From positions 1 through 14,079 of the forward strand of contig JABDCJ010000059.1 in NCBI GenBank assembly GCA_013288145.1: 14,079 bases of DNA, written 5' to 3'. Under the pieces are notes generated by a model, which searched no databases, was not told the DNA's origin, and worked only from the letters and a program-made list of their open reading frames with translations. A program made the position numbers and the translations under genes. Numbering within the stretch: the first letter of the stretch is position 1; each line of letters begins with the position of its first letter. This document shows positions 1-7,082 of this stretch, piece by piece. The DNA is from Nitrososphaerota archaeon (GTDB taxonomy: Archaea; Thermoproteota; Nitrososphaeria; Nitrososphaerales; CADDZS01).

Positions 1-325
1 CAACTATAAGGTAGATGGGTATCGAGATGAAGGCGTAGGATGCGGAGACAATTGTCAGAACCAAAAAGGAGGCTACTATGAAAAATTCCCTCGAGCCTTT
101 TCGATCGGAAAAACGACCCATAATGAACGGCAGGAACGAGTAAACTGCATTTGAAGCACCGCCGACTATCCCGATTTCAAAGAGACTCGCTCCTTCCCTT
201 GAAGCGAGTAACGGCACGAAAAGTGCATAGATTGGCAGGGACAGGTTGCCGGTAAAAGCTGAGAAGAGATACCTCCGGAAATTTCCAGGAATGTTCTTTG
301 TCAGCGAGGAAAATCCCTGTTGCAT
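1..325 (-). CDS. Major facilitator superfamily transporter, N-terminal part (cut by window edge)
   Basis: The first 108 residues of a membrane transporter are visible; the rest lies beyond the left edge. ATG at 325 is the start, because an in-frame TAG sits directly before it. After a short basic N-terminus come a hydrophobic segment (about residues 18-42), a second segment (about 49-65), the loop GRFSDRKGSREFF (about 67-79) and a third segment (about 78-100). That loop matches the motif A between helices 2 and 3 of MFS proteins (G-x-x-x-D-R-x-G-x-[RK]), which marks the family but not the substrate. An AT-rich element (GATTTAAT on the minus strand, near 474-481) could be a distant promoter. 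The family call is fairly firm; the substrate cannot be told, and a drug or metabolite exporter is only a guess. Confidence 0.8.
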   Translation of the reverse strand, partial: MQQGFSSLTKNIPGNFRRYLFSAFTGNLSLPIYALFVPLLASREGASLFEIGIVGGASNAVYSFLPFIMGRFSDRKGSREFFIVASFLVLTIVSASYAFISIPIYLIV

Positions 326-448
326 CTAAATCTTCAATTGTCTCTACTACCTAGACGATTTTCTCGCGGTCTCAGTATTGGCAGGCCACTCTCGAACTAT
401 TCAACGAGAGGGCGTCCATTTCTTCCGGAAAATAGTCTTAGTTCGTCG

Positions 449-472
449 AAAAAACAACCCTGAAATTAGGGT
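449..472 (-). terminator. Hairpin plus T6 tract, candidate terminator of the zinc-ribbon gene
   Basis: Read on the minus strand, ACCCT, a six-base loop and AGGGT form a perfect five-pair stem (457-472), followed two bases later by six T residues (454-449). It lies about 40 bp beyond the stop codon of the small zinc-ribbon gene. In Archaea the T tract alone can terminate; the stem is an added hint. The AT-rich upstream flank might instead be a promoter element for the transporter. Confidence 0.5.
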
Positions 473-509
473 ATTAAATCTTCACGTGAACAAATGTTTG
501 ATCCGAGGT

Positions 510-650
510 TCATGAATCCTTGTACCTGATCGAAACTGCAGAGTCGCACTCCTTGCAGATCTTCAGATCGATGTCCGGCTTGCTAACGAAAACAACCTCG
601 GTTTCTTTCTTGCAAACTGGGCAGAATTTTCGTTCGCTCAAACTTATCAT
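510..650 (-). CDS. Small zinc-ribbon protein, 46 residues, two CxxC pairs
   Basis: A short open frame encodes 46 residues with CPVC at 10-13 and CKEC at 32-35, separated by 18 residues. Four cysteines in this arrangement are the usual zinc knuckles of a rubredoxin-like or zinc-ribbon fold. ATG at 650 is the first in-frame start after an in-frame TGA six codons upstream. The residues between the knuckles (acidic and basic mix, a VVFVS strand) fit a small beta ribbon. It lies 85 bp downstream of threonine synthase on the same strand, with a T-rich stretch and a weak ATATA element (695-699, minus strand) between them, so it probably has its own promoter. No specific function can be assigned; such proteins in Archaea often bind nucleic acid or partner proteins. 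Spacing and residue pattern argue that it is a real gene. Confidence 0.65.
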   Translation of the reverse strand: MISLSERKFCPVCKKETEVVFVSKPDIDLKICKECDSAVSIRYKDS

Positions 651-674
651 GAGCTTCTCGAGTATTCATTGAGA

Positions 675-692
675 CTAAAAATGGGAAAAAGA
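675..692 (-). terminator. T-rich stretch after threonine synthase, candidate terminator
   Basis: On the minus strand CTTCTTTTTCCCATTTTTAG holds two runs of five T, starting about 45 bp after the thrC stop codon. Short T tracts are the known signal for archaeal intrinsic termination. There is no convincing stem. Confidence 0.35.
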
Positions 693-735
693 AGTATATC
701 CTACCATAATGCGTTAAGCGAAAACTGGAAATTAC

Positions 736-2028
736 TTAGGCAAGAACTTTCTCAAGCGATATAGAGTCGACAGGTATAGTCTGGATTTGGTCGGGCCTCA
801 CATTTTTCAGTACAGAGTTCGGATCCTTTAAACCGTTGCCCGTGCAGATGCACACTACAGTCTGATCTCTGATCCTGGTGTACTCTTTTGATTTTTCCTT
901 CGCTATTTTTACAAGAAACGCAATCGGAGTTGCCGAAGCTGGTTCGACAAAAAGTCCTTCAGTTGACGCGAGCAACCTCTGACCTGAGAAAATTTCTTCG
1001 TCTGAGACAGCGTCGGCAGCACCGCCCGAATCATAAATCGCTGACAGTGATTTCATCCAACTTACCGTCGAGCCTATGTTAATGGCGGAAGCTTGAGTGT
1101 GAGGGGACAGGACCGGCTCGATAGAATCTCTCATGCCATTCTTGAACGCCTTCGCAATAGGGGCAGCACCTCCTGCTTGCACTCCGATCATTCGCGGCGG
1201 AGTTTTGTGAGCTAGATTTGTTCCAAAAAGAGAATTCAAGGCGCCCTGCTTGACTTCCAGAAATCCCTTCCATGCGGCCGTAATGTTTCCGGCATTTCCT
1301 ACCGGTAGAATGACACAGTCTGGCATGACTCCTCCCAGCTGTTCAATGATTTCAAAAGAGACAGTTTTTTGCCCTTCAATCCGGAATGGGTTTAACGAAT
1401 TCAATAGCAACGTCTTGTCATCTTTCTCGCAGATCTCGCTGGCAATCCGCAGCGCGTCGTCAAAGTTTCCGTCAACCTGGAAAATTTCGGCGCCGAAGGC
1501 GATTGCCTGCGCCATCTTTCCCATGGCTATCTTGCCTTTTGGAACGAGGACTATGCATCGCATCTGAGCGCTTGCGGCATAAGCAGCCAGAGACGCGGAT
1601 GTGTTCCCGGTGGAAGCGCACATTGACGCCTTGTATCCCAATTCCTTCGCTTTTGAAATCCCGACGGTCATACCTCGGTCCTTGAAAGAGCCGGTCGGGT
1701 TCAGACCTTCAAATTTCACGTAAAGAGATTCTAATCCCAGTTGCCGCCCGAGATTTCTGCATCGGACGAGTGGTGTTCCGCCCTCCGAGAGGGAGACGAT
1801 ATTGGCGCTATTCCAAAGAGGAATTAATTCAAAGTACTTCCATATTCCCTGCATCTCTTTCGAGATTGCAACATCCCGAAATCCCCCAAGACGAACGATC
1901 TCGAGGAGATTGCCGCATTTCTGACAGTGGTAGAATTTGCCGTACTCGTCGATTTCATACTCGGTCTTGCAAAAATAGCATCGAAGCAAGAATTGCTTTC
2001 TTTTCTGGACTTCGGAGGTCAAACTCAT
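736..2028 (-). CDS. thrC: Threonine synthase with N-terminal zinc ribbon
   Basis: Cytosolic PLP enzyme that converts O-phosphohomoserine to threonine, the last step of threonine synthesis. The 430 residues start with a zinc ribbon (CYFC 17-20, CQKC 35-38), as in many archaeal threonine synthases. The fold-type II PLP core follows: PTGSFKDRG at 111-119 with K116 as the likely PLP lysine, STGNTSAS at 139-146, the phosphate-binding loop GNAGN at 244-248, and CTGNGLKDP near the C-terminus. Length and motif order are normal and the protein appears complete. ATG at 2028 gives the natural N-terminus. asd lies 39 bp upstream on the same strand and supplies the semialdehyde precursor of homoserine. 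An ATTAATTTA box 25 bp before the ATG suggests a separate leaderless transcript. The threonine synthase call is strong because of the ribbon and the GNGLKDP end; plain threonine dehydratases lack both. Confidence 0.93.
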   Translation of the reverse strand: MSLTSEVQKRKQFLLRCYFCKTEYEIDEYGKFYHCQKCGNLLEIVRLGGFRDVAISKEMQGIWKYFELIPLWNSANIVSLSEGGTPLVRCRNLGRQLGLESLYVKFEGLNPTGSFKDRGMTVGISKAKELGYKASMCASTGNTSASLAAYAASAQMRCIVLVPKGKIAMGKMAQAIAFGAEIFQVDGNFDDALRIASEICEKDDKTLLLNSLNPFRIEGQKTVSFEIIEQLGGVMPDCVILPVGNAGNITAAWKGFLEVKQGALNSLFGTNLAHKTPPRMIGVQAGGAAPIAKAFKNGMRDSIEPVLSPHTQASAINIGSTVSWMKSLSAIYDSGGAADAVSDEEIFSGQRLLASTEGLFVEPASATPIAFLVKIAKEKSKEYTRIRDQTVVCICTGNGLKDPNSVLKNVRPDQIQTIPVDSISLEKVLA

Positions 2029-2048
2029 GGCAATACAGATCTTTGCCC

Positions 2049-2057
2049 TAAATTAAT
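2049..2057 (-). promoter_or_regulatory. TATA-like box of thrC
   Basis: ATTAATTTA on the minus strand is centred 25 bp before the thrC ATG, in the 39-bp gap after asd. That is the distance from an archaeal TATA box to its transcription start, so the transcript would be leaderless; no Shine-Dalgarno sequence lies before the ATG. Confidence 0.45.
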
Positions 2058-2067
2058 CTAGTGAAAA

Positions 2068-3096
2068 TCAGGCAATGTCGTACTTCTTTACGAGCAGCTC
2101 GGCAGTAAGCAAAGCTCCACCAGCCGCTCCTCGGATAGTATTGTGAGTTAGAAGATGGTATTGGAGAGTTTTAGGGCCAGGCTGCCTTATCCTTCCGACG
2201 ACTGTGGACATTCCCTTCCCTTCCATTCGATCCAATCGAGGTTGCGGTCTGTCGTTTTCCTTTCTGACAACAATCGGTTTCTTGGGTGCAGAAGGTAGAT
2301 CTAGTTCCTGGGGAACGCCACTGAAGCTCTCAAACATTTTTTCTGGCTCCTTGATTTGCTCATCTGTTTCGAGGTAAACAGATTCCAAATGGCCATCAAT
2401 AACCGCTACGCGGTTGCACGAGCAAAAGATCTCCAGCGAGTTTGATTGAATCTTGTCTTGTTCGTTTGAAATACTGCCGAGTAATTTGTTAGTCTCAGCT
2501 GCAACTTTTTCCTCCTCTCCTGGTATGTAGGGTATCACATTATCTTCAATATCCAGCGAAGGAACCCCGGGATAGCCTGCTCCCGAAAGTGCCTGAAAAG
2601 AGGTCATCACCGCTTTCCTCACGGAAAAAGCGTCGTTGAGCGGTTTCAAAGTCATTGCAAAACCAATTGTTGTACAGTTCGGTGTGGCGATGATAAATCC
2701 TCTGTCCCTTTTCATTCGACCCTCGACAAGCCCAAGATGATCTGGATTGATCTCTGGTATCATCAGCGGGACATCTGAATCCATCCGGTGAGGAGAGGCA
2801 TCTGTAATGACCCTGAAACCACTTTCTGCGAACTTTGATTCAGTCTCCCTTGCGACCGACGTGGGAAGAGGAGAGAAAACAATTTCTGACTCAATCTTCG
2901 AGGGATCGGACTCTTTGATTTCTATAGACTGTATTCCTGCAGGTAGATCAGACACGACCTCTCCAAGTTTCAATCCAACCTTTGAGTTCCCCGTTGCCTC
3001 AACGACCCGAAACCATGGATGATCTTTCAACATTTGGAGGTACTCCATTCCAACCCGTCCGGTAGCACCCAGTACTGCAACATCGATTCTCCTCAA
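2068..3096 (-). CDS. asd: Aspartate-semialdehyde dehydrogenase, archaeal type, TTG start
   Basis: Reduces aspartyl phosphate with NADPH to aspartate semialdehyde, the branch-point precursor of threonine, methionine and usually lysine. The 342 residues begin with the Rossmann strand and loop [11 protein letters not shown] (6-16). The catalytic cysteine is C141 in [15 protein letters not shown] lies at 171-177, and the likely catalytic base is H236 in RVAVIDGH. The cysteine context and the length fit the archaeal/fungal branch. The start is forced to TTG at 3096: an in-frame TGA lies two codons upstream, and the first glycine of the nucleotide loop is only nine codons downstream with no ATG or GTG between. 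thrC follows at 39 bp. No strong TATA box was seen upstream. Confidence 0.93.
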   Translation of the reverse strand: MRRIDVAVLGATGRVGMEYLQMLKDHPWFRVVEATGNSKVGLKLGEVVSDLPAGIQSIEIKESDPSKIESEIVFSPLPTSVARETESKFAESGFRVITDASPHRMDSDVPLMIPEINPDHLGLVEGRMKRDRGFIIATPNCTTIGFAMTLKPLNDAFSVRKAVMTSFQALSGAGYPGVPSLDIEDNVIPYIPGEEEKVAAETNKLLGSISNEQDKIQSNSLEIFCSCNRVAVIDGHLESVYLETDEQIKEPEKMFESFSGVPQELDLPSAPKKPIVVRKENDRPQPRLDRMEGKGMSTVVGRIRQPGPKTLQYHLLTHNTIRGAAGGALLTAELLVKKYDIA

Positions 3097-3278
3097 GACT
3101 CACCCAACTCTTTTCGCTCGAAAAAGATCCTTTTTCTACTATGACCTTTTATTCAGTTCGTTCAGATTCGTTGTAAAGCTTTTCCCAAACTGGCGAATGT
3201 AACCGCTCGAGGGGTCGAAACTCATCATTCAAAATCGAAACGGTTAAGAGCAAAACCTAGTTTCACCTATTGAATCGC

Positions 3279-3851
3279 ATGCAAGCTACGCAGTTGCCGG
3301 ATCTGAAATCATTTGCAAACGAACAGATTGAAAAGATAGCAGCTACGAACCCTGATTTCGAACACGCTCTCGAGACATACGTTCAACAATATGGGCAGGA
3401 CAAGTTGAGAGTTTCAGAGGCGACCGAGTTAAGAGGTTCGATCGATCCTGTCGCCCTAATTATGGGAAGGAATTGCATCGTGACATACAATGATTCTGCA
3501 AGGCAGTTGAAGGGAAGTTTGGGAGCTATCGTCTTGTCGCAGGACAGTGCTTACCTGATCGGACGCCGCCAGCCTCAGGATGGAAAGCTCGTTGCCTGGA
3601 ATTCGGAGGGTGCGGTGGAATTGCAAGAGTACAGCTCTCAGGTCGATACGATTCCGTCAAGAGTCCACGGGATCCTAGCCAGTTTCGAAGATGGAAAGAC
3701 AATCTATGCTGACCTTGGAAGTTCGGCTGGGTCAATTCTCGTTGGACAATCCCGAAATCTGGGCGGTGCATTTGTGCGAATTTACGATCCCGGAAACGAA
3801 GGCGCTAACTCGATAAGACTCCAGAGGATATTTACTACCGTATCCCGGTAG
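3279..3851 (+). CDS. Hypothetical protein with a divergent FHA-like C-terminal domain
   Basis: The 190-residue protein has a helical, charged N-terminal third (about 1-55), then a beta-rich domain. That domain carries the landmarks of a forkhead-associated (FHA) domain in order: LIGRR (93-97), SRVHG (127-131) and DLGSSAGSILVG (145-156). FHA domains bind phosphothreonine through the GR, SRxH and S-x-N-G positions. Here the N of S-x-N-G is not conserved (SSAGS), so phosphopeptide binding is possible but unproven. ATG at 3279 is preferred; a TTG at 3270 would add three residues. It is transcribed divergently from asd and converges on the PLP-enzyme gene at 3858. No signal peptide or membrane segment is visible. 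The domain call is pattern recognition by eye; the cellular role is unknown. Confidence 0.65.
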   Translation: MQATQLPDLKSFANEQIEKIAATNPDFEHALETYVQQYGQDKLRVSEATELRGSIDPVALIMGRNCIVTYNDSARQLKGSLGAIVLSQDSAYLIGRRQPQDGKLVAWNSEGAVELQEYSSQVDTIPSRVHGILASFEDGKTIYADLGSSAGSILVGQSRNLGGAFVRIYDPGNEGANSIRLQRIFTTVSR

Positions 3852-3857
3852 TTTTTT
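3852..3857 (+). terminator. T6 tract between convergent stop codons
   Basis: The whole gap between the TAG of the FHA-like gene and the TAG of the convergent PLP-enzyme gene is six T residues. A T6 run right after a stop codon fits an archaeal intrinsic terminator for the plus-strand gene. The minus-strand gene sees only A residues here, so its transcript must end further left, antisense to the FHA-like gene. Confidence 0.5.
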
Positions 3858-5024
3858 CTAGGCGGCTTCGAGGGCTCTTTCGAATTCTTGTTCGATCAAC
3901 GAATAGCCTTCAATTCCAACCGAGACCCTGATCATCGAATCAGTTATTCCTAGTCGATTCTTTTCTTCCGCGTTCAGGAATCGATGGGAAGTTTTTCCCG
4001 GATGCGATATCGTCGTGTGCACGCCTCCTAGTGATGGAGTTAGAGTGACCCTTTTCAGAGCTTTGACAAAGCGATTTGCCGACGGATAACCACCTTTCAG
4101 ATCAAACGAAAGCATGCCTCCGTACATACCATTGGAAAAGATTCTTTTTGCAGTGTCGTGTTGAGGATGGGAATCCAAACCAGGGTAGAAGACCTTCGAG
4201 ATCTTGTTGTTTTTCGATTCAAGAAATCTTGCGAGCTTAACCGCGTTTGTGTTGCACTGCCTAACTCTGAGCTCCCAGGTTGCAAAACTGCGAGTAGCCA
4301 ACCAGCTATCGAAAGGACCTGCCATCGAGCCCGATCTTGTGCAGAATTGAGAAGCGCGCGAGATCCACTCTTTCTTCCCACAGAGAAGACCAATTGTCAG
4401 GTCGTCGTGTCCGCCGAGATACTTTGTTCCGCTGTGTATAACCACGTTCGCCCCCAGCTTTGCCGGCTTTACAATAAAGGGGGTCGCAAATGTATTGTCA
4501 ACAAGAAGTATCGCCCCGCGTTTGCGGACTATTTCGGAAATAGCGGGAATATCACAGACCTTCATCGTCGGATTGGAAATAGTTTCCACGATGACCATTT
4601 TTGATCCGTTTTGGATTGCCCCCTCCATCTCATCGATTGAAGTGGAATCGGCGAATGTGGTGTTGATTTGAAATCGAGGTAATTCGTCCTTTAACAGTGA
4701 AGACGTTCCCCCGTACACATCGTTGGACGCGACAATGGTATCGCCGGACTTTAGAGCGGACAGTATTGCAACAGTGATGGCAGCCATCCCTGAAGAGCAT
4801 ACCGCTCCGCTTTCAGTTTCCTCACTGGCGGCAACAAGTTCCCCGAGCTCCTTTGAGTTCGGCAGTCCGTTCCTCGAATAAAGGAAACCATTCGGCATTC
4901 TGCCCTCATAGAAATCATCGAGGGACTCGAGATCGGGATAATCATAAACCGAGGTCTGGACGATTGGCGAAGCGTGAGGCTGGACGATAGATGCTTGGCT
5001 TTTCTTCTCTTCAGATTGGGTCAT
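3858..5024 (-). CDS. Cys/Met-metabolism PLP enzyme (cystathionine gamma-synthase/lyase family)
   Basis: Cytosolic fold-type I PLP enzyme of 388 residues, the usual family length. Landmarks: YSRNGLPNSKELG at 49-61 (the family's YSRxxNPT region, altered to GLPNS), SSGMAA at 77-82, D176 in LLVDNTFATP (pairs with the PLP nitrogen), K201 in SGTKYLGGHDD (PLP lysine), SLGGVHTTISHP at 331-342, and R366 near the end, which should hold the substrate carboxylate. Members make cystathionine from O-acylhomoserine and cysteine, cleave cystathionine, or release methanethiol from methionine; motifs alone do not decide. H336 stands where cystathionine enzymes usually have glutamate (SLGGxES), which weakens a firm cystathionine gamma-synthase call. 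Methionine/cysteine metabolism matches the nearby asd and thrC. ATG at 5024 lies about 29 bp from an AAATATA box, so it is probably leaderless. Confidence 0.88.
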   Translation of the reverse strand: MTQSEEKKSQASIVQPHASPIVQTSVYDYPDLESLDDFYEGRMPNGFLYSRNGLPNSKELGELVAASEETESGAVCSSGMAAITVAILSALKSGDTIVASNDVYGGTSSLLKDELPRFQINTTFADSTSIDEMEGAIQNGSKMVIVETISNPTMKVCDIPAISEIVRKRGAILLVDNTFATPFIVKPAKLGANVVIHSGTKYLGGHDDLTIGLLCGKKEWISRASQFCTRSGSMAGPFDSWLATRSFATWELRVRQCNTNAVKLARFLESKNNKISKVFYPGLDSHPQHDTAKRIFSNGMYGGMLSFDLKGGYPSANRFVKALKRVTLTPSLGGVHTTISHPGKTSHRFLNAEEKNRLGITDSMIRVSVGIEGYSLIEQEFERALEAA

Positions 5025-5049
5025 TTGCCGGACGTTGAAACTGGTCCGG

Positions 5050-5056
5050 TATATTT
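5050..5056 (-). promoter_or_regulatory. TATA box of the Cys/Met PLP-enzyme gene
   Basis: AAATATA on the minus strand is centred 29 bp before the ATG at 5024, with no Shine-Dalgarno sequence in between. Spacing and sequence fit an archaeal TATA box with a leaderless or nearly leaderless transcript. Confidence 0.5.
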
Positions 5057-5069
5057 CGATTTGATCTAT

Positions 5070-5414
5070 CTACTGCTCGTCAGACTTCTGTGGGCCTCTG
5101 TTTCTCTTGCCTATCTCGTGCTTTTCCATTAACTCTTTGGCTTTAGTGGCTATGTTGTCCCACTGCCAGGAAGCAACGCTCATCCTGCAAAGATCGACCT
5201 TCCAGGCGTCATTTCTTTTCTGCCACCTGTAAAGCCGGATGTCACGGCCAGATTCGCTCTGCACAACGACAAGTGCGACGATTAGCTTGTCGCTCCGGTA
5301 AATGTCGTACCCTTCCAAGACTTTGAAGGATTCCGAAACCGGATAGTCTCCCTCTCTTTTCTTTTGAACCGGTCTTTGCGCAGTTTCCACAGGATTAGAT
5401 TGAGGTTCTGACAT
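5070..5414 (-). CDS. Small hypothetical protein, possible PC4-like fold
   Basis: A 114-residue cytosolic protein of unrecognised family. After a polar, probably disordered stretch (residues 1-25) come two predicted strands (about 28-52, containing KLIVALVVVQ), two more (about 57-76, DIRLYRW and WKVDL), and a helix (about 79-97, SVASWQWDNIATKAKELME); the tail is basic. This beta-beta-beta-beta-alpha order and the DIR...W-K...S...W pattern loosely resemble PC4-type single-stranded-DNA-binding proteins; that is inference with no hallmark motif. ATG at 5414 is chosen. A TTG at 5462 would add 16 residues, and a weak GTTTATTG element (5446-5453) sits better for the ATG. It lies 45 bp upstream of the PLP-enzyme gene and is divergent from the glycosyltransferase gene. 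Confidence 0.65.
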   Translation of the reverse strand: MSEPQSNPVETAQRPVQKKREGDYPVSESFKVLEGYDIYRSDKLIVALVVVQSESGRDIRLYRWQKRNDAWKVDLCRMSVASWQWDNIATKAKELMEKHEIGKRNRGPQKSDEQ

Positions 5415-5502
5415 ACTTGCCCGGTTGACTCGATCCTGACCCAGAGCAATAAACAATTCCAATCTGTTAGTGCATTCCGGTCGATAACAGGTAAGAACAT
5501 TA

Positions 5503-6423
5503 ATGAGTCGAAAAAATCTGCCTACTGTTCAAGTCGAATATTCATTTTTCAGCAATGTGCGTGTTATTGCAGTGAGTAAGGATTACTGGTGCGCCATAGT
5601 AACTAGAGATGGAGCCGAAACTATAGGAAAAACTCTGGACTCCATTATCGAGCAGAGTAGACCACCAAATTATATTGTCGTTGTCAACGACGGTTCTTCT
5701 GACGATACAGAGAAAATCGTTCTGTCAAAATCGTTTCCCAAAATCCATTTGTTGAATACCGGGTCGAAGACGCGAGATATACGCAAAGTTCCGAGGCTAT
5801 TGAACTTCGCTCTCGATTTTTCGAATGATCCAAAAAATAACTTACCGATCACCGATTACATGATGGTTTCTGGAGACGACAACGAGCTGGAGCACGAGTA
5901 TGCAGATGAGATAATGTCACGGATGGATTCTGACCCCAAAATCGTAGTTGCCTCGGGGGAGTGGCTCACTTCACGGGCAAGACGTGGAGACCAGATGCCT
6001 CATGGAGGAGGACGATTCGTTAGGATATCGTATATGGAGGAAATCGGTGGACGCTATCCTATGGCATACGGCTGGGAGACCTGGTTACTATACAAAGCTC
6101 TCGAGGCAGGTTACGAGGTGCGACTCTACCCCGATGTCCGTTACGAACACTTACGCCCCTTTCGTCCTACCAACCTCTTCGGTTGGGGCAGGGCAATGTA
6201 TAGCCTTGGTTTTCCGTCATATTTTGTTTTCTTGAGATTCTTGATCAATCTCTTCAACTCTGCCAGAGGTACTCAGAGCAAGCAGGCGGCTGTAACCATG
6301 CTGGTCGGATTCCTGTCCGCGGAGCTCAGCCCGGGTGCCCTTAAGGGCATGACAATCGACGATCAGCAGCTCAAAACTTTTGTAAGATACTTTTGTACCT
6401 CGAGGCTGACCAGGCTTATTTGA
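5503..6423 (+). CDS. Glycosyltransferase family 2 (GT-A fold)
   Basis: Probably transfers a sugar from a nucleotide-sugar donor during glycan assembly on the cytosolic side. The 306 residues hold the GT2 landmarks: a first strand CAIVTRDGAETIGKTLDSI (30-48), NDGSSDD (62-68) for the nucleotide, SGDDNE (123-128) in the place of the DxD metal site, and GWETW (190-194) in the place of the catalytic ED region. Towards the C-terminus is a hydrophobic stretch (about 228-241) that may touch the membrane. ATG at 5503 is used. The GT-A strand begins only at about residue 29, so GTG at 5573, which gives MSKDYWCAIVT, is a real alternative. It heads the glycan cluster, and its stop codon overlaps the deacetylase start. 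Donor and acceptor cannot be read from the sequence. Confidence 0.88.
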   Translation: MSRKNLPTVQVEYSFFSNVRVIAVSKDYWCAIVTRDGAETIGKTLDSIIEQSRPPNYIVVVNDGSSDDTEKIVLSKSFPKIHLLNTGSKTRDIRKVPRLLNFALDFSNDPKNNLPITDYMMVSGDDNELEHEYADEIMSRMDSDPKIVVASGEWLTSRARRGDQMPHGGGRFVRISYMEEIGGRYPMAYGWETWLLYKALEAGYEVRLYPDVRYEHLRPFRPTNLFGWGRAMYSLGFPSYFVFLRFLINLFNSARGTQSKQAAVTMLVGFLSAELSPGALKGMTIDDQQLKTFVRYFCTSRLTRLI

Positions 6424-7058
6424 TAAATTACAAGCGCTTTCTGATGCTGGCCCCACACACGGACGACGTTGAGCTCGGATGCGGCGGAACAATTGCAAGG
6501 TTTCTTGAAGACGGAAGCGAGATTTACGTCGCGGTATTCTCAACAGCTGAGAAATCAGTTCCTAAAGGATTCGCGAAAGACGCTCTACGAGACGAATTTT
6601 ACCGTGCGATGTCATTACTAGGAGTCAAAGAAGAACGCCTAACTGTCTTCAACTATGAAGTCAGAACGTTATCGTATCACAGACAGGAAGTTCTCGATGA
6701 GATGATAAACTTGCGAAAGTCGATAAAGCCGGACATGGTGTTCCTGCCGTCGGGCGAGGATCTTCATCAAGACCATCAGACGCTTTTCAACGAGGGCGTT
6801 CGCGCGTTCAAGGAAATCACCCTCTGGGGTTATGAGCTCCCGTGGAATACGATTACCTTCCCGACGAGGGGCTTTGTTACTCTCGAAGAGAGGCACATCA
6901 AGAAAAAGTGGCAGGCGCTCCAAGCTTACAAGACCCAGTTTGCCGCAAAGAGGCCTTACTTTACTTTGGATTACATCAAAGGGATCGCCAAGGTCCGCGG
7001 GATTCAGGTGAAGGCGAAATATGCGGAAGCGTTCGACACCATACGGACAAAGTGGTGA
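6420..7058 (+). CDS. PIG-L/LmbE-family zinc deacetylase, TTG start overlapping upstream stop
   Basis: Likely removes an N-acetyl group from a GlcNAc-type sugar or conjugate. The 212 residues have the signature LAPHTDDVELG near the N-terminus (zinc ligands H13 and D16, catalytic D15), SGEDLHQDH at 111-119 with H119 as third zinc ligand, and the family's usual C-terminal KYAEAFDTIR. Members include MshB and BshB of mycothiol and bacillithiol synthesis, and enzymes acting on lipid-linked GlcNAc. TTG at 6420 is chosen: it shares bases with the TGA of the glycosyltransferase (TTGA) and leaves the normal short N-terminus. TTG at 6393 would add nine residues and deepen the overlap; ATG at 6444 would cut into the first strand. 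Tight coupling to the glycosyltransferase suggests that its substrate is that enzyme's product. Confidence 0.9.
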   Translation: MINYKRFLMLAPHTDDVELGCGGTIARFLEDGSEIYVAVFSTAEKSVPKGFAKDALRDEFYRAMSLLGVKEERLTVFNYEVRTLSYHRQEVLDEMINLRKSIKPDMVFLPSGEDLHQDHQTLFNEGVRAFKEITLWGYELPWNTITFPTRGFVTLEERHIKKKWQALQAYKTQFAAKRPYFTLDYIKGIAKVRGIQVKAKYAEAFDTIRTKW

Positions 7059-7082
7059 CCTGCTGTTCCAGTTCCGCGTTCA

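Noticed and set aside
3097..3278. A tRNA, small RNA or regulatory element in the asd/FHA divergent gap
   Set aside because: Only AT-rich and T-rich stretches were seen; no cloverleaf, strong stem or clear TATA box could be supported.
7056..7058. UGA between deacetylase and ATP-grasp frames as a selenocysteine codon
   Set aside because: The deacetylase already ends at its normal KYAEAFDTIR terminus, the codon is at no catalytic position, and no SECIS-like structure was noticed. Readthrough is kept only as one hypothesis for the missing start.
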